This document shows, piece after piece, positions 1 to 12,556 of a DNA stretch of 64,000 nt. Below the pieces are notes generated by a model, which saw only the letters and a program-made list of their open reading frames with translations, ran no database searches and had not been told where the DNA came from. Position numbers and translations under genes: made by a program. Source of the stretch: Cryptomeria japonica. Lineage: Eukaryota > Streptophyta > Pinopsida > Cupressales > Cupressaceae. The stretch covers positions 554,553,136 to 554,617,135 of the forward strand of contig NC_081413.1 in NCBI RefSeq assembly GCF_030272615.1, written 5' to 3'. Each line of letters begins with the position of its first letter. Position 1 is the first letter of the stretch.

Positions 1-482
1 GACATTGGAGAATCACACAAGAGTTGTTGTTGCTCTCTTGTTTTTATAAAAGGGAATTCAGGGTCATTTGCAAAGGGTTCTGAAACTTTGTATTCACTTT
101 TGCAATTGGTATGGAGAATCACACAGTTTGGAATTTGGTGTATTGCTATTGAATGAATCATATCATATGGCTATATTTTGAAAGAATTAATAAAAATCTA
201 AGTTCTCGACATGTGTATTACTATTGAATGAATTGTATCATATGGTTCTAAAATGTATCACACAGATTTGAGACTCAAACATGTATAAATAAACAATAAA
301 CATCTCTTTATCAATAAACACATTATGATTTATTTTTTATTATGCTATTTTAAATCTAGAAATAGAAAGTTGAAATAATTACAAATCAATATTAAATTCT
401 AATTGCAAAAAGTAATATGCTTTTGTAATATGAATGATGAGATACAGTAATAAGATTAATAAATACCAATCTCTTACAGTTG
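1..482. other. Flank downstream of the split hAT transposase; no gene seen
   Basis: AT-rich sequence lying downstream (on the minus strand) of the last transposase codon. I see no coding signal and no inverted terminus matching the other hAT end at 13,088, so the left end of that transposon probably lies outside the window. Two short related stretches containing 'atcatatgg' occur near 161 and 237. Confidence 0.4.
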
Positions 483-706
483 TCATTCATCCTCATCAAA
501 TTCAGTGCTTTCTTGATTCCCATCTGTGGTTTCTTCACTCTAAGTCTAAGTCTGCATATCTTCATCGAACTGCATCTCAATGCTACTAGTAGCTCCAGTA
601 GTCCCACTGGCACTTTGGTTTGAAGTGTTGCCCAAACCTCTTCTTTCACATTTGGACCTCTAGATTTGCAGTGCCCTATCGTAAGGAAAAGTGTGGACAT
701 CATACC
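483..706 (-). pseudogene. C-terminal end of hAT-type transposase, separated by copia insertion
   Basis: This is the missing tail of the transposase pseudogene at 9,842-12,283. Removing the copia element and one copy of its ATACC duplication makes the minus-strand frame run on from the dimerisation domain into this stretch. The first residues include the FPY motif common near the end of such proteins. The frame then meets a TAG where related proteins have Trp, two further stops, and finally an acidic DEDE tail with a TGA at 483-485. It is non-functional. The assignment rests on frame continuity at a clean insertion site, not on a database match. Confidence 0.65.
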
Positions 707-2310
707 TGATAACTCAATGATGAACCACTAGTACCAAACCGGTACTGAGAGGGGGGGGGGTGAATCAGTACTAGCACAAATATAGTCCAAAACCAGTTTG
801 ACAACAAATACTCCAAATGGCTGACAAACAGGGATACTAGTAAAACAAAGTGCAACCGATAACATTTAGTATAGCTTAATCAGTCATGAACCGGTCACTC
901 AATAAGCTTTCCTCTTAGCTCAATACTACAGTATCATTATATTCTCATGCATAAACAAGTAAACTTAGCCATAAGATCTTCACAACAGTGAGTTCAATAT
1001 GTTTTATAGATAGGCATAAAACATAGAACCTTCATGTTCTTAACAGGTAAAACAAAGCATCACAAGACAAAAGCATTTCACATGACACACATATTTTTCA
1101 TGTGGAAACCCTACTGGGAAAAACCATGGTGGGGATGAATACCCACAAGCTGCTTTTTGAACTCTTTAGAAGTCCGCTCTGTTAGGAGCCTTGTCTGGTT
1201 AAGGACATTACAATAGGTTCTGGTAGGAATCGATCCTGTTAGGGATCACCCGGTTAAGGGATACCCGGTTAAGGGTTAAACCTAGTAGGGTCACCTTGTT
1301 AGAGGATTTCAAGAACTCAATAGCTGAAAGGATCTCCTAAGCTCTCTAGCTTCTTAGAACACATTAGCCTCGAGTTACCCGGTTAAGGGATTTGAATCAA
1401 GTCGGTTAAGAACACCCGATTTAAGGAATTTTGAATCAAGCCAATTAAGGCTATCCTATTAGGGGATTTTACAACGGTTGAAGTGGTTAGAGATCAACAG
1501 GTATTACAATGATCTATTAACAACACTCAATGCTAATGTAGATCCATTTAGGCTCCTCTTTTCCTTCTGCACATTCACTTTGCAGGTATCTCTTCTCTCC
1601 TTTGGTCTGGCAAGAATCACGTATCACTTTCCTTGGATACACACTCACAACTTTTGCCAACAACCTCAGAAAGAAACACAACATCGACCTTATAGGAAAC
1701 ATACAGGTCGGTAGCAAAAACCCTAAACCCTAAACTTGTTAGATTAAGCAATTCAAATGGTTCGATCCTGACCATTGAATCATACTGCATTAAATGCAAC
1801 AATCTTGAATTGATCTCAAGACATTCTCCATCATCCATTATCCACCATTTTCATGGCGGCTGATAACCCATCACGCATTATCACTGTTTGACAGACTTCG
1901 CACATTCCCGAGGTAGATAGGAATAGTCATCTTCATGCAAGATCCTTCATGCACACAGAGATTACGTGGCAACATGATCTGTCCTCCATCATACTACTAA
2001 CTCATCACACAAAGATCACCGATTGAGTCACACAAACTTGAGGTATTCCAACTGGAAACCCCGAAGTGGAAGCTACCTACCAACCGGTAGTCATAAAATG
2101 CTTCCATGTGCCGGTTCCCATAACTATATGCCAGTTCACCTTGGATAAATATGCCGCTTCACTTTAGCGTATAAATAGGTTCATACATATGTTGGTTCCT
2201 CTCTCTCTCTTCACTTATCACATGTGCCGATTCAGACTATGTCCCATATTGACATCAATGACAACATACAATATCATTATGTCTTCATGTCGGTTCACAT
2301 AATGCCAACA
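707..2310 (-). repeat. 3' LTR of the copia element (1,604 bp)
   Basis: Direct repeat of 8,239-9,841. On the plus strand it starts TGATAACTC and ends GCCAACA, so on the minus strand it reads TGTTGGC...TTATCA. It contains an 11-G run near 751, a run of degenerate CCGGTTAAGG motifs at about 1,190-1,450, and a 'gtggaaaccc...gggaaaaacc' block near 1,100 typical of plant copia LTRs. Small ORFs here are shadows duplicated in the other LTR. Confidence 0.93.
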
Positions 2311-2322
2311 ATCTCCCCCTTT
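2311..2322 (-). other. Polypurine tract of the copia element
   Basis: The minus strand reads AAAGGGGGAGAT directly upstream of the 3' LTR. This is the expected place and composition for the plus-strand primer of reverse transcription. Confidence 0.85.
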
Positions 2323-2559
2323 GGCATTGATGGCAATATACAAAAGATATCTTCTCTGCTTCACATCTTCTTCTCCATTTGTTGCAGATATCTTTTCGCT
2401 TCACTCCTTCTCCCCCTTCGACAACAATGCCAAAGTGGAGGTACAATCATCACCATTTCATCATGCTGCTCGCCCTGAGGAGTAGCATCCTTCAACACAC
2501 CAATCAACCAAAAATTTGTCTTTCTAGTACCTGACTGATGTGGAACAATCACTTTTAGT

Positions 2560-5500
2560 TCACCTCCTGAAGGGGCAATACCCCTAATTCACCTCTCAAA
2601 TGCACAAATGTTGTCTTTGGGAGAGGCTTGGTGAATATGTCTGCTAACTGCTCCTTACTGGACACATGCTCTAGTGCAATCTCTTTATTCTAAACCTTTT
2701 CCCTCAAGAAATGATACTTAAGCTCAAAATGTTTGGTTCTAGAATGTAAAACTAGATTCTTTGATATATTGATAGCACTTGTGTTATCACAAAATATACT
2801 TACCGGTTCAGATACAGGGATCTTGAAGCCTTCCGGTACATGCTTCATCCAGATTGTCTAAGTGCAGTTCATGAAAGCTGCAACATACTCCGCTTTCGCT
2901 GTAGACTGAGAGATACAACTCTGCTTTTTACTCATCCATGAGACTAGTCTACCACCGAGAAAGAATGCACCACCGGTTGTGCTCTTTCGATCATCCACAT
3001 TACTAGCCCAATCAGCATCTGTGAAGACTTTCAGATTGAAATTATTGCTATATGGGTACCATGATCCATAGTCAACTATTCCCTTTAGATACCTAAGAAT
3101 CTGCTTGACTGCACTCAAGTGAGATTCTCTTGGAATCTTCTGGAACCTTGCAGTGATGCCAACTGCATGTGCAATATCCGGTCTGCTATGCACTACATAA
3201 TGCAACTTACCAATCATTGATCGGTATTCCTTCTCATCAACCAGTGCGGAATCATCCTCCTTTGTCAATTTGCAACCGGTCACCATCAGTGTACCAACCG
3301 GTTTGCTATCTTCCATGCCAAAAGTCTTCAACACCTCTTTGACATATTTGGACTGAGTGATGAAGATTCCATCTTCCATCTGTTGGATCTGCAGTCCAAT
3401 GAAGAACTTAATCTCCCCTATGAGTGACATCTCAAACTCTTTCTTCATCTCATCAGCAAACTCATGACTCATCTTGTCATCTCCACCAAAGATGATGTCA
3501 TTAACAAAAACTTCACAGATCAGGATCTGATCTCCTTCAGACTTCAAGTAGATATTGCTATCTTCACTTGTTCTCTCAAATCCAATCTTCACAAGATGGG
3601 AATGTAGGCGCTTATACCATGCCCTAGGTGCTTGCTTTAGACCATATAATGCTTTATGTAGCCTACATACCATGTCACTATCTTCAGATAAGGCAAGCCC
3701 ATCTGGTTGCTCAATATACACCTCCTCTTCAAGTACACTATTTAGGAATACAGATTTTACATCCATTTGATATACCTTGAACCTCTTAAAAGCTGCATAT
3801 GCAAGAAGCATACGAACTCCTTCCAATCTGGCTATAGGAGCAAAGGTTTCCCCATAGTCTTCACCTTCTTCTTGAGCATATCCTTTGCATACCAGTCTGG
3901 CTTTATTCCTAATCACTGTACAATCCTCATTCAACTTATTTTTGAACACCTATTTGGTGCCAATGACATTTTTATGCTCTGGTCTGGGTACCAAGGACCA
4001 TGTACCATTTTTCTCTATCTGGTCAAGTTCTTCTTCCATTGCCTTGATCCAGTCTTCATCTTTATGATCCTCTTTGACTGACTTAGGCTCAAATTCAGAG
4101 ATCATACATGAGTTTTCTCTGATCTTTCTTCTAGTAAGGATTCCTGCATCCTTATCACCTATGATCTCCTTGGGATCATGATTCAACTTGACATACCGAG
4201 GAATGATCTTAACTAGTTCTTCTTACTTTTCTACTTCATCCTCATCTTCATTAGTATCAACATTCACTGGTTCAGGAACACTGTTACTGGTACTTGGCTG
4301 ATTGACAACTGGTTCCCAGAAGGTTGCAACTGGTTCATTTTTCAGCTTGCTCACTGTTGGTTTCCTAAGTCTTCTCAGAGGATTCATCAACTCTTACATT
4401 GATGCTTTCCATAATTCTCTGAGTCCTATTGTTGTAGCACTTGAAAGCGTTACTCTTGGTGGAATATCCTAGAAATATTCCCTCATCACATTTAGCTTCA
4501 AATTTGCCCTAATGTTCACTCCTCTTGATGTAACATTTGCTACCAAATACCTTAAAGTAGTTAACCACAGGTGTCTTACCGGTCCAATACTCATAAGGAG
4601 TTTTGTCCTTACCCTTTTTGATGAGTACCCTGTTCATAGTGTAGACTGCAGTGCTCACCGCTTCTCTCCAAAAGGTGTGAGCAACCTTTCCTTGGATCAA
4701 CATGGTTCTAGTTGCTTCAACCACAGTCTAGTTATTCCTCTCTGCTAGGCCATTCTGCTATGGAGTCCGGGGGGTAAACAACTATCTCTTGATGCCAAAT
4801 TCTTCACAATACTTGTTGAATTCATTGGAAGTGAATTCCCCTCCTTGATCAGTTCTGAGACATTTGATCCTTTTACCGCTTTCCTTCTCCACTAATGTTC
4901 TGAAAGCTTTGAATTTCCCAAAAGCTTCAGACTTGTCTTTCAAGAATGTGACCCACATCATTCTTGAGTAGTCATCAGTGAGAATCATGAAGTACCTATC
5001 ACCCTACACACTTCTAGTTTTCATAGGACCACATAAATCAGTATGCACAAGATCAAGCAAGTTGTCAGTAGTGAAAGATTTACCTTTAAAGGTTGAGGAA
5101 GACATTTTCCCAATTGATATTCTCTACACAAGGTATTATCCAGTTTGCTTAGCACCGACAACCCTCTAATTTCCTTGATCTTACTAGCCTTCACAATGTT
5201 ATCAAAGTTCACATGGCAGAATCTCCTATGCCATATCCACCTATCATCAAGCTTAGCGATAAGACATGTACTTATATTTGCATTTAGATGAAAGAGGTTA
5301 CCTTTAGTCTGCATGTCAGTGGCTACCAATTTACCATCTTTACCTTTGATTCTGCAAACTCCATTCTTGAATTGCAGAGTGAGACCACTGTCATTTAGCT
5401 GGGCAACACTTAGAAGGTTGTGTCTAAGACCATCAACCTAGTACACATTGTCAGCACTACTCTTTCCATTCAAAGAGATGGACCCTTTGCCTTTGACCAT

Positions 5501-5612
5501 GCATGGTGCATCATTGCCAAAGTGAACTGCACCAACATCATACTCCTCTAAGGATAGAAACTTGCTCCAGTCACTAGTCATATGGTGAGAACAGCCACTA
5601 TCAATGATCCAC
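2560..5612 (-). pseudogene. copia pol: protease end, integrase, RT, RNase H (broken)
   Basis: Minus-strand order. At about 5,600 is the protease motif IDSG followed by C-S-H-H. The GAG-pre-integrase motif (WHRRFCHVNF) lies near 5,240. The integrase core with DDYSR and a TDQGGEF-like block lies at 4,782-4,988. RT covers 2,858-4,186, and copia-type RNase H, ending in the ADIFTKPLP motif, runs to about 2,560. Damage is extensive: several frames are needed, stops occur throughout, and the RT active site reads FVND where YVDD is usual, so a catalytic aspartate is gone. The RNase H STAEAEY motif reads STAKAEY. It cannot encode a working enzyme. Confidence 0.9.
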
Positions 5613-7130
5613 TGATGCAGAGCAACATGAAAAACCCTTCAAGAACCCCAAATCAACATGGAGTTTCAATCTCAACACAACATCTTCACTTGTATTAGAG
5701 GCATAATATGATCATAATAATTATTCTACAGTCCAAAACAATATTAATATCAACCAACCAATACAATATCAAATCCATCATATCATTTTACAACCCTTTG
5801 AACATTAATCAAGACCAAAATAATGCATTATGCTGTCTCGGTTAATGACAGTTTGATATACCCGTACTTAGTTATTAATAACTTTAAAACCTAAGCATAT
5901 TTGGATGATATCTTTGGTGAGGCTGTAGAAAACTAGGTTTCTAAAACCATATCCAAAATTGAGAACGATCCAACAGTGCATTAAAAAGTTATCATCTCTG
6001 CACCAAGACCAATTTTGACTGTCATAAATCTGGAAAATGTATGCTTGCTGCCTGCTAGGGCATCATATTTCACAACAAATACTTAACCAAACTAAAACAA
6101 TACCATATTGAAATGAAATCCCTCTGAATCTACTTTCATAATATTCAATTCATTAATTTTTCCAATGGTGAAATCACAAGATAAGTACAAACCCTTTCCA
6201 GCAACTCCATTTAAGACAGTTTAAAACCAGTTTTCACCAAAATCTTCATAACTTCCCCAAATATAAACAAAAATTCCTCAAACCAAAGGGAAAAGAAATA
6301 TGATTAACATATCTTTGCAATAATTCTATTTAGAGGTCTTAATAATATCATATGAGTTCATACCATATGTTGCAATGTGACTATTCTCAAGAAGTATCAA
6401 ATCTGCAATTAACAACTTTCACCAAAACTTCCATATCTTCTTCATTTCTAAACATAATAACTCCAAACAAAAAGGAAAAGAAATTTAATTGACATATCTA
6501 ACTATAAATTATACATATACAAAGGTTTCCAAGACATACATGGTCGTATAAGGCCTGGAACCAACACAAAAACTGGAAAGCCAACCAAAATAACAATAGT
6601 AGAATGCACCAAAATGTATTCAAAATGTTCTCCTTTCTTCTCTATTCTTCCAATAATGATTTGGTTCGACCAATACAACATATTTATAGACTCTTTGGTA
6701 GTTATAAACCATCCAACTACCTTTATGACCCTTCATCTTCCCTTTTACAACTTTATGTGCAATTTTTGCACTTTTACATTTTTGCAAATGTTGCACTTTT
6801 ACAATTTTCTTGCAACTTTGACACTTTTTCCTAATGACTCTCCAAAGTGTAAAAACCTCATAAAAATGTCCAAATAATCTATTTAATACCTTTTTCATAC
6901 TTGATATCCTTCGCATGGCCTTTTATACAATTTTGACCATCTTGACCTATAAGGGCCTATATGGACAACTAGGACATAATCAGGACTTGCTTAGATTTTT
7001 AGGCTTCCAAGTCTTACAAATCATTCCAAATGGATTCAAATACATTATAAATGACCTTCAAATATAAATTATATTTCATATGATGAATTTGACCATATAT
7101 TTTCCTTATGCCATGGGTGCTCCTGCACCA
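5613..7130. mobile_element. Solo LTR inserted in the copia protease region
   Basis: A 1,518 bp block starts TGATGCAGAG and ends TGCACCA. It is flanked by TCCAC at 5,608-5,612 and 7,131-7,135. Taking it out with one duplication copy restores the copia reading frame just ahead of the protease IDSG motif, which fixes both ends. The ends form an imperfect inverted repeat. No coding domain, primer site or second LTR is visible, so it is best read as a solo LTR of another family. Orientation is unknown. Small ORFs at 6,604-6,916 are not convincing. Confidence 0.82.
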
Positions 7131-7135
7131 TCCAC

Positions 7136-8165
7136 TCATTGGAATCATCAAACCAGGAGACAAGAGCCTTCTTGTCTGCCACATCTTCCTTTACAACAAC
7201 AAACACAATGTCTTAATTCTCTTCATCTTCTGATTCCTCATCTATGACACCTTCATCAACTGCCACAAAGCAATTTCTCTGGTTTCCTCCTTTGAATTTC
7301 TTGAACCTTTCCGGTTTATCCTTGTTGTCACTATTAGGACAATTCATAGCAATATGTCCTATCCGGTTACAGGAGAAACATTTCAAATGTAGCTTACCTT
7401 TGTATTTACCAGTTCCTTTTGATAATTTCCTAGCAAGAAGTGCTTCAAATTCCATCAGAAACTCTTCATCCTTCATTTCTCTGCTCTGATTAGGTTCCCC
7501 ACTAGTGCTAGCCTCTTTTCCTTTTCTGGAAGGTATAGTAGAGGCTCTAAAAGCTGATTCTGACTTTTGAACACTAGCATCAAAACTATTTAGCTCATAG
7601 GCTATCAACTTGGCTATGATGGAGTCCAAGGATGCCTTAGACTTGTCTATTGATCTCAGCTCCTGAATAGCAGCAACCCTTATTGCATAGACCAGCAACA
7701 GGGATCTTAGGACTTTGCTTACCACAGTGGAATCTTCTATTTTGCCAACTACACTCTTTATTTCTCCAACAACTATTTTGATTCTTATTCCATACTATCG
7801 AATGGTCTCTCCTTCAACCATGCTCATGTCTTCAAACTTTCCTCTCAGGCTCTCTTCCTTAGCCTATTTTACATGCTCATCACCACCATAGATATTTTCA
7901 AGAGCATCCCATACCTCTTTGGGATTTGCCTTGTCTTGAACATCAATAAACTCAATGTCAGATAGACTACTGATGAGGGCTTCCATGACTTGCCCATTTT
8001 CTTATATCTCTCTCTTTTGGTCATCGGTGAGAAAACCGGTAGGAACAACATATACATTTTCAACATAACTTCAATGTTGAACACCCATGCTTTTGATGAA
8101 TATCTTCATCCTGTCTTTCCATATATGAAAATTTCCCTGTTAAACTTTGGACCTTCCCTCTTCAT
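7136..8165 (-). pseudogene. copia gag with CCHC zinc knuckle (broken)
   Basis: The minus-strand frame starts at an ATG (8,163-8,165) about 60 bases after the primer-binding site. It contains the UBN2/gag-like stretch ending near 7,600 and a zinc knuckle of the form C-x2-C-x4-H-x4-C (CFSCNRIGHIAMNC) near 7,360. An acidic tail leads to the insertion at 7,130. A one-base loss near the 5' end shifts the frame, and in-frame stops occur near 8,070 and 7,868. In the intact element gag and pol would be one polyprotein. Confidence 0.85.
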
Positions 8166-8224
8166 TATTTGACTAGGATCTTTTCCTCAAGCGGTTAGGC
8201 TTACAACACAGAGGACCTAGAGGC

Positions 8225-8236
8225 GCTCTGATACCA
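8225..8236 (-). other. Primer-binding site of the copia element (initiator tRNA-Met type)
   Basis: The minus strand reads TGGTATCAGAGC three bases downstream of the 5' LTR, the standard complement of the 3' end of plant initiator tRNA-Met used by copia elements. Confidence 0.9.
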
Positions 8237-8238
8237 AT

Positions 8239-9841
8239 TGATAACTCAATGATGAACCACTAGTACCAAACTGGTACTGAGAGGGGGGGGGGGTGAATTA
8301 GTACCAACACAAATACAGTCCAAAACCGGTTTTATAGCAAGTACTCCAAATGGCTGACAAACAAAGATACCGGTAAAATAGAGTGCAACCGGTAACATTC
8401 AGTATAGCTCAATCAGTCATGAACTGGTCACTCAATAAGCTTTCCTCTTAGCTCAATACTATAGTATCATTATATTCTCATGCATAAACAAGTAAACTTA
8501 GCCATAAGATCTTCACAACAGTGAGTTCAATATGTTTTACAGACAGGCATAAAACATAGAACCTTCATGTGCTTAACAGGTAAAACAAAGCATCACAAGA
8601 CAAAAACATTTTACATGACACACGTATTTTTCACGTGGAAACCCAACTGGAAAAAATCACGGTGGGGATGAATACCCACAAGCTGCTTTTTGAACTCTTT
8701 AGAAGTCCGCTCTATTAGGAGCCTTGTTTGGTTAAGGACATTACAATAGGTTCTGGTAGGAACCGATCCTGTTAGGGATCACTCAGTTAAGGGATACCTG
8801 GTTAAGAGTTAAACTTAGTAGGGTCACCTTGTTAGAGGATTTCAAGAACTCAATAGCTGAAAGGATCTCCTAAGCTCTCTAACTTCTCAGAACTCATTAG
8901 CCTTGAGTTACCCGATTAAGGGATTTGAATCAAGCCAGTCAAGACCACCCGATTTAAGGGATTTTGAATCAAGCCAGTTAAGGCTACCCTGTTAGGGGAT
9001 TTTACAACTATTGAAGTGGTTAGAGATCAACAGGTATTACAATGATATGTTAACAATACTCAATGCTAATGCAGATCTGTTTAGGCTCCTCTTTTCCTAC
9101 TACACATTCACTTTGCAAGTATCTCTTCTCTCCTTTGGTTTGGCAAGAATCACATATCACTTTTCTTGGATACACACTCACAACTTTTGCCAACAACCTC
9201 AGAAAGAAACACAACATCAACCTTATAGGAAACATACAGGTTGGTAGCAAAAACCCTAAACCCTAAACCTATTAGGTTAAGCAATTCAAATGGTTTGATC
9301 CTGACTGTTGAATCATACTGCATTAAATGCAACAATCTTGAATTGATCTCAAGACATTCTCCATCGTCCATTATCCACCATTTTCATGGCGACCGATAAC
9401 CCATCACGCGTTATCACTATTTGACAGACTTCGCACATTCTTGAGGTAGATAGGAATAGTCATCTTCATACAAGATCCTTCACGCACACAGAGCTTACGT
9501 GGCAACATGATATGTCCTCCATCATACTGCTAACTCATCACACAAAGATCATCGATTGAGTCACACAAACTTGAGGTATTCCAACTAGAAACCCTGAAGT
9601 GGAAGATACCAACCAACTGGAAGTCATACAATGCTTCCATGTGTCGGTTCCCATAACTATATGCCGGTTCATCCTGGACAAATATGCCACTTCACTTTAG
9701 CATATAAACCGGTTCATACATATGTCAGTTCCTCTCTCTCTTCACTTATCACATGTGCCGGTTCACACTATGTCCCATATTGACATTAGTGACAACATAC
9801 AATATCATTATGTCTTCGTGCCAGTTCACATAATGCCAACA
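8239..9841 (-). repeat. 5' LTR of the copia element (1,603 bp)
   Basis: Direct repeat of 707-2,310. As the 5' LTR of a minus-strand element it would hold the promoter; a TATA-like 'tttatatg' is readable on the minus strand near 9,700. It also carries the poly-G run and the CCGGTTAAGG-type motifs, more decayed than in the other copy. Confidence 0.93.
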
Positions 9842-12283
9842 ATACCTAGATGTATAGAGCCTCAAGCAATTTTCCAAATTTTTGTCTAGTTTGTTTCTTA
9901 GCTTTGATTTTAGGAACCCCAAAGCACTGAAAACTCTCTCATCTTCCACCGAACCCAATATCATGGTAAGACATAAATCAGTAAGCTTCACATATTCTGG
10001 CATTGAATCATGCAAGGATTTGTTCTCAGCTATATATTTCCAAACCCTTGTTACTGATCCCTCTTTGCGGGGGTTATCCATTTTAGCATATTGTTCTTTG
10101 TATGCAAAATAAGTTGATTGCTCTTGAAGATGAGTTTCATCTAATATTCCATTTATAGTTACTCCATTAAATTCTCTGGAAATGCAAAATTGTTTTACCA
10201 AAGTTAGTAGCTTAATTCGAAAATCAGATGCACTGTTGAGGCTCCAATAATGAGGAAACACAATAGACATGGCTTCAAGTAGGTTGTCAGGAGGGAATCT
10301 GCTTCTAATTTGTGAGGAAAGATCATATGCAATTTTCTTCATAGAAGTACTTATAGTCTCAACAATCTTGTCGAAATCTTCCTTTGTAACTCTTGCTAGT
10401 TTCTTCCTGGGGCGCTTTCCTGGTTCCTCGGGGTCAAACGTGGCATAGAAGTGCATTGGTAACTCAACTCCCCATACATTGGCACATACCTCCCCGTCTG
10501 CACCGATTTGTAAAAAGTTATCAAGATTGTTCAAATCTATGAGTGTCGACGACTTAACAAATTTTTCATCATATAGTGTTAGTTGATTTCGATAGAGATT
10601 GTTGAGGGTCAGGCATGTCATCTTACGTAGCGTAGCATATTCTGCAATATACAGAACTCTTTTTTGGGAAACCTTCATAATATTCCTCATTTCCTCTAGC
10701 ATGGGTAGAAGAGCTGCTAAAGTTAAGAGAGTCTCTAAATTACTTAACCTACCAAGAAGTTCTAAAAATTTCGGTTGATCTGATTCGTCACGAGGTGTGT
10801 GAAATAGTCCAATCAAGGATGGATATTCTGAAAATACTCGATGTGTTGGACCATCCAAAGAGATCCATCTGGTATCATTATCCTTGAGCAGCTTGTTCCC
10901 ATCAGTTAATCCATCAGCAAAGTTTTGAAATTCCATAAATCACTTGGGACTTCGACAGAAGTGTGAGTAGAGCTCTCTGATTAAAATTTCAATTTTTTTA
11001 ATCGAAGCAAACTTGCTCACAATTCCAAAAGCTAGATTCATTTTGTGAGCCATGCAGTGAATTGCAGTAATGTACGGTGCAAATGAAGTTTCAATCTTTG
11101 TACAAACTCCGTTTCTGTGACCTTGCATTACTGAAGCTCCATCTACTCCAACACAAACCAATTTTTTGGCTACCGTCATTGCATCCATACCTCCATATTC
11201 AATTAAACTTCTCTTTACTAGTTGAAATAAATTTTCCACTGTCGCACTCTCCTTCATTTTAGCAACATATAGTAGATGAGGTTGGCGGGTATGATTCTCT
11301 ATAGTATAAACATGCATGCATACCCATGAAGTATTGTCTACTGTGGTAACTTCGTCTAAAGAAAATGCAATGAAGTTTGACTCTCTTATTTTTTCCTGTA
11401 CATCTTCTTTTTCAGCCTTAGCAAGACAACTTTCCCATTCCCATCCACTGTTTACTGACCAGTGTCTATTAGAATAGTTAGGAACTTTAAAAAAGTGTAA
11501 TAAACCACTAATTGATGGGAAATCTGTCATAGCACGCCCTCTGCTCAAAATATGAAAAACAATGCTTAACTGAACAACTTTTCCCAGTTGTTTTATTTGC
11601 ATTGCTTTTCCAAAAATAGCTTCAATAGAACCTTTAACTTTAGCAGGCTTTGTCTGTAATTTCTCATGAAAATAATACTCTTCGACATTCCTCACATGCT
11701 TACATTCATCCTTTGTTTTCCATCTTATCACTGATTTTTCAACCCCGTCTATCATTTGTTTTTCATAAACTTTACCCATATGCTTTTCTATGGTGTCAAA
11801 TTTTAGCTGCAACCTAATTTCCTTGTTATGTTTCCAAGTGCAAATCTCACACCTACATTCTATTGGAGGCTCACCTTCAATTGGATTCTCGACCGGTTCA
11901 ATGAATGGATACTTTGATGCCCATTAAATTTGAAAATTCCTTACTGACATATCCCACTCCCGATCCTTTTTTGATATGGCTATTATTTTCCCCTTCTGTG
12001 CATTAGCATCAATGGCATTATCACCCAAGTTGATTATATCATTTCGACTAACTTGGGTATCTACCAGATAATCTTCTTCAAGATCATCCTAATCTGAGAT
12101 ATCAGGTTCGCCGTCGTCTTCAACATGCGGTGTAGGTGGCGAATTTTGTACTTGTACTTGTGATGATGTACCTTCCTGATTTTCACATCCAATGCTAAAG
12201 TACGAAGACAACATTCTTCTTTTTGTTGGCCTCTCCTGGTCTTCCCCACATTCAGGTTTCCTACCCCTCTTCCTGTTTGACAT
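9842..12283 (-). pseudogene. hAT-type transposase with BED-like zinc finger (broken)
   Basis: A single minus-strand frame runs from an ATG at 12,281-12,283 to the copia insertion point. In order: a basic N-terminus (MSNRKRGRKP), an acidic linker, a zinc-finger-like C-R-C-E-I-C...H stretch near 11,830-11,860, a central DDE/RNase H-like region (SLDEVTTVDNTS near 11,360; GVDGAS near 11,145; HCMAHKMNLA near 11,055), and the hAT dimerisation motif (SVEDERVFSALGFLKSKLR) near 9,915-9,950. I see three in-frame stops: near 12,090, at 11,924-11,926, and TGA at 10,940-10,942. No frameshift was found. The product would cut and paste the surrounding transposon from the nucleus of the host cell. It is now a pseudogene whose tail is at 483-706. 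Domestication is unlikely given the stops. Confidence 0.85.
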
Positions 12284-12556
12284 CTCCAACGAAATAAAGG
12301 CTACCAAAAAAATATCAATTTGGTGAAGAAGCAATAATAGGCTATAATGTATAATATACCACTTCAAAAATATGATCGCTCACCTTTAGGCTTTAGGTCA
12401 CTAGCAGTCACCAATACAGTCAACAACTCAACAACAATGATTTTCCTTGGTCTGAAACTTTGCTATTGATTAGAATTCAGAGCCTAGAACCCACCAAATT
12501 GTGTTGAGATATTGAGATAGATCTGATCTTTGCATGTATTTATACCAATCCTTATA

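Larger units (their letters stand above)
707..9841 (-). mobile_element. Ty1/copia LTR retrotransposon, degenerate, minus strand
   Basis: Complete in structure: two direct LTRs (707-2,310 and 8,239-9,841), TG...CA ends on the plus strand, and ATACC duplicated at 702-706 and 9,842-9,846. A primer-binding site of the initiator-Met type lies inside the 5' LTR and a polypurine tract beside the 3' LTR. Gene order on the minus strand is gag, protease, integrase, RT, RNase H, which is the copia order. All genes are broken by stops and frameshifts, and a solo LTR (5,613-7,130) interrupts the protease region. The LTRs differ at roughly 4-10% of bases in the stretches I aligned by eye, so the insertion is old. 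It landed in a hAT transposase gene. Confidence 0.93.
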
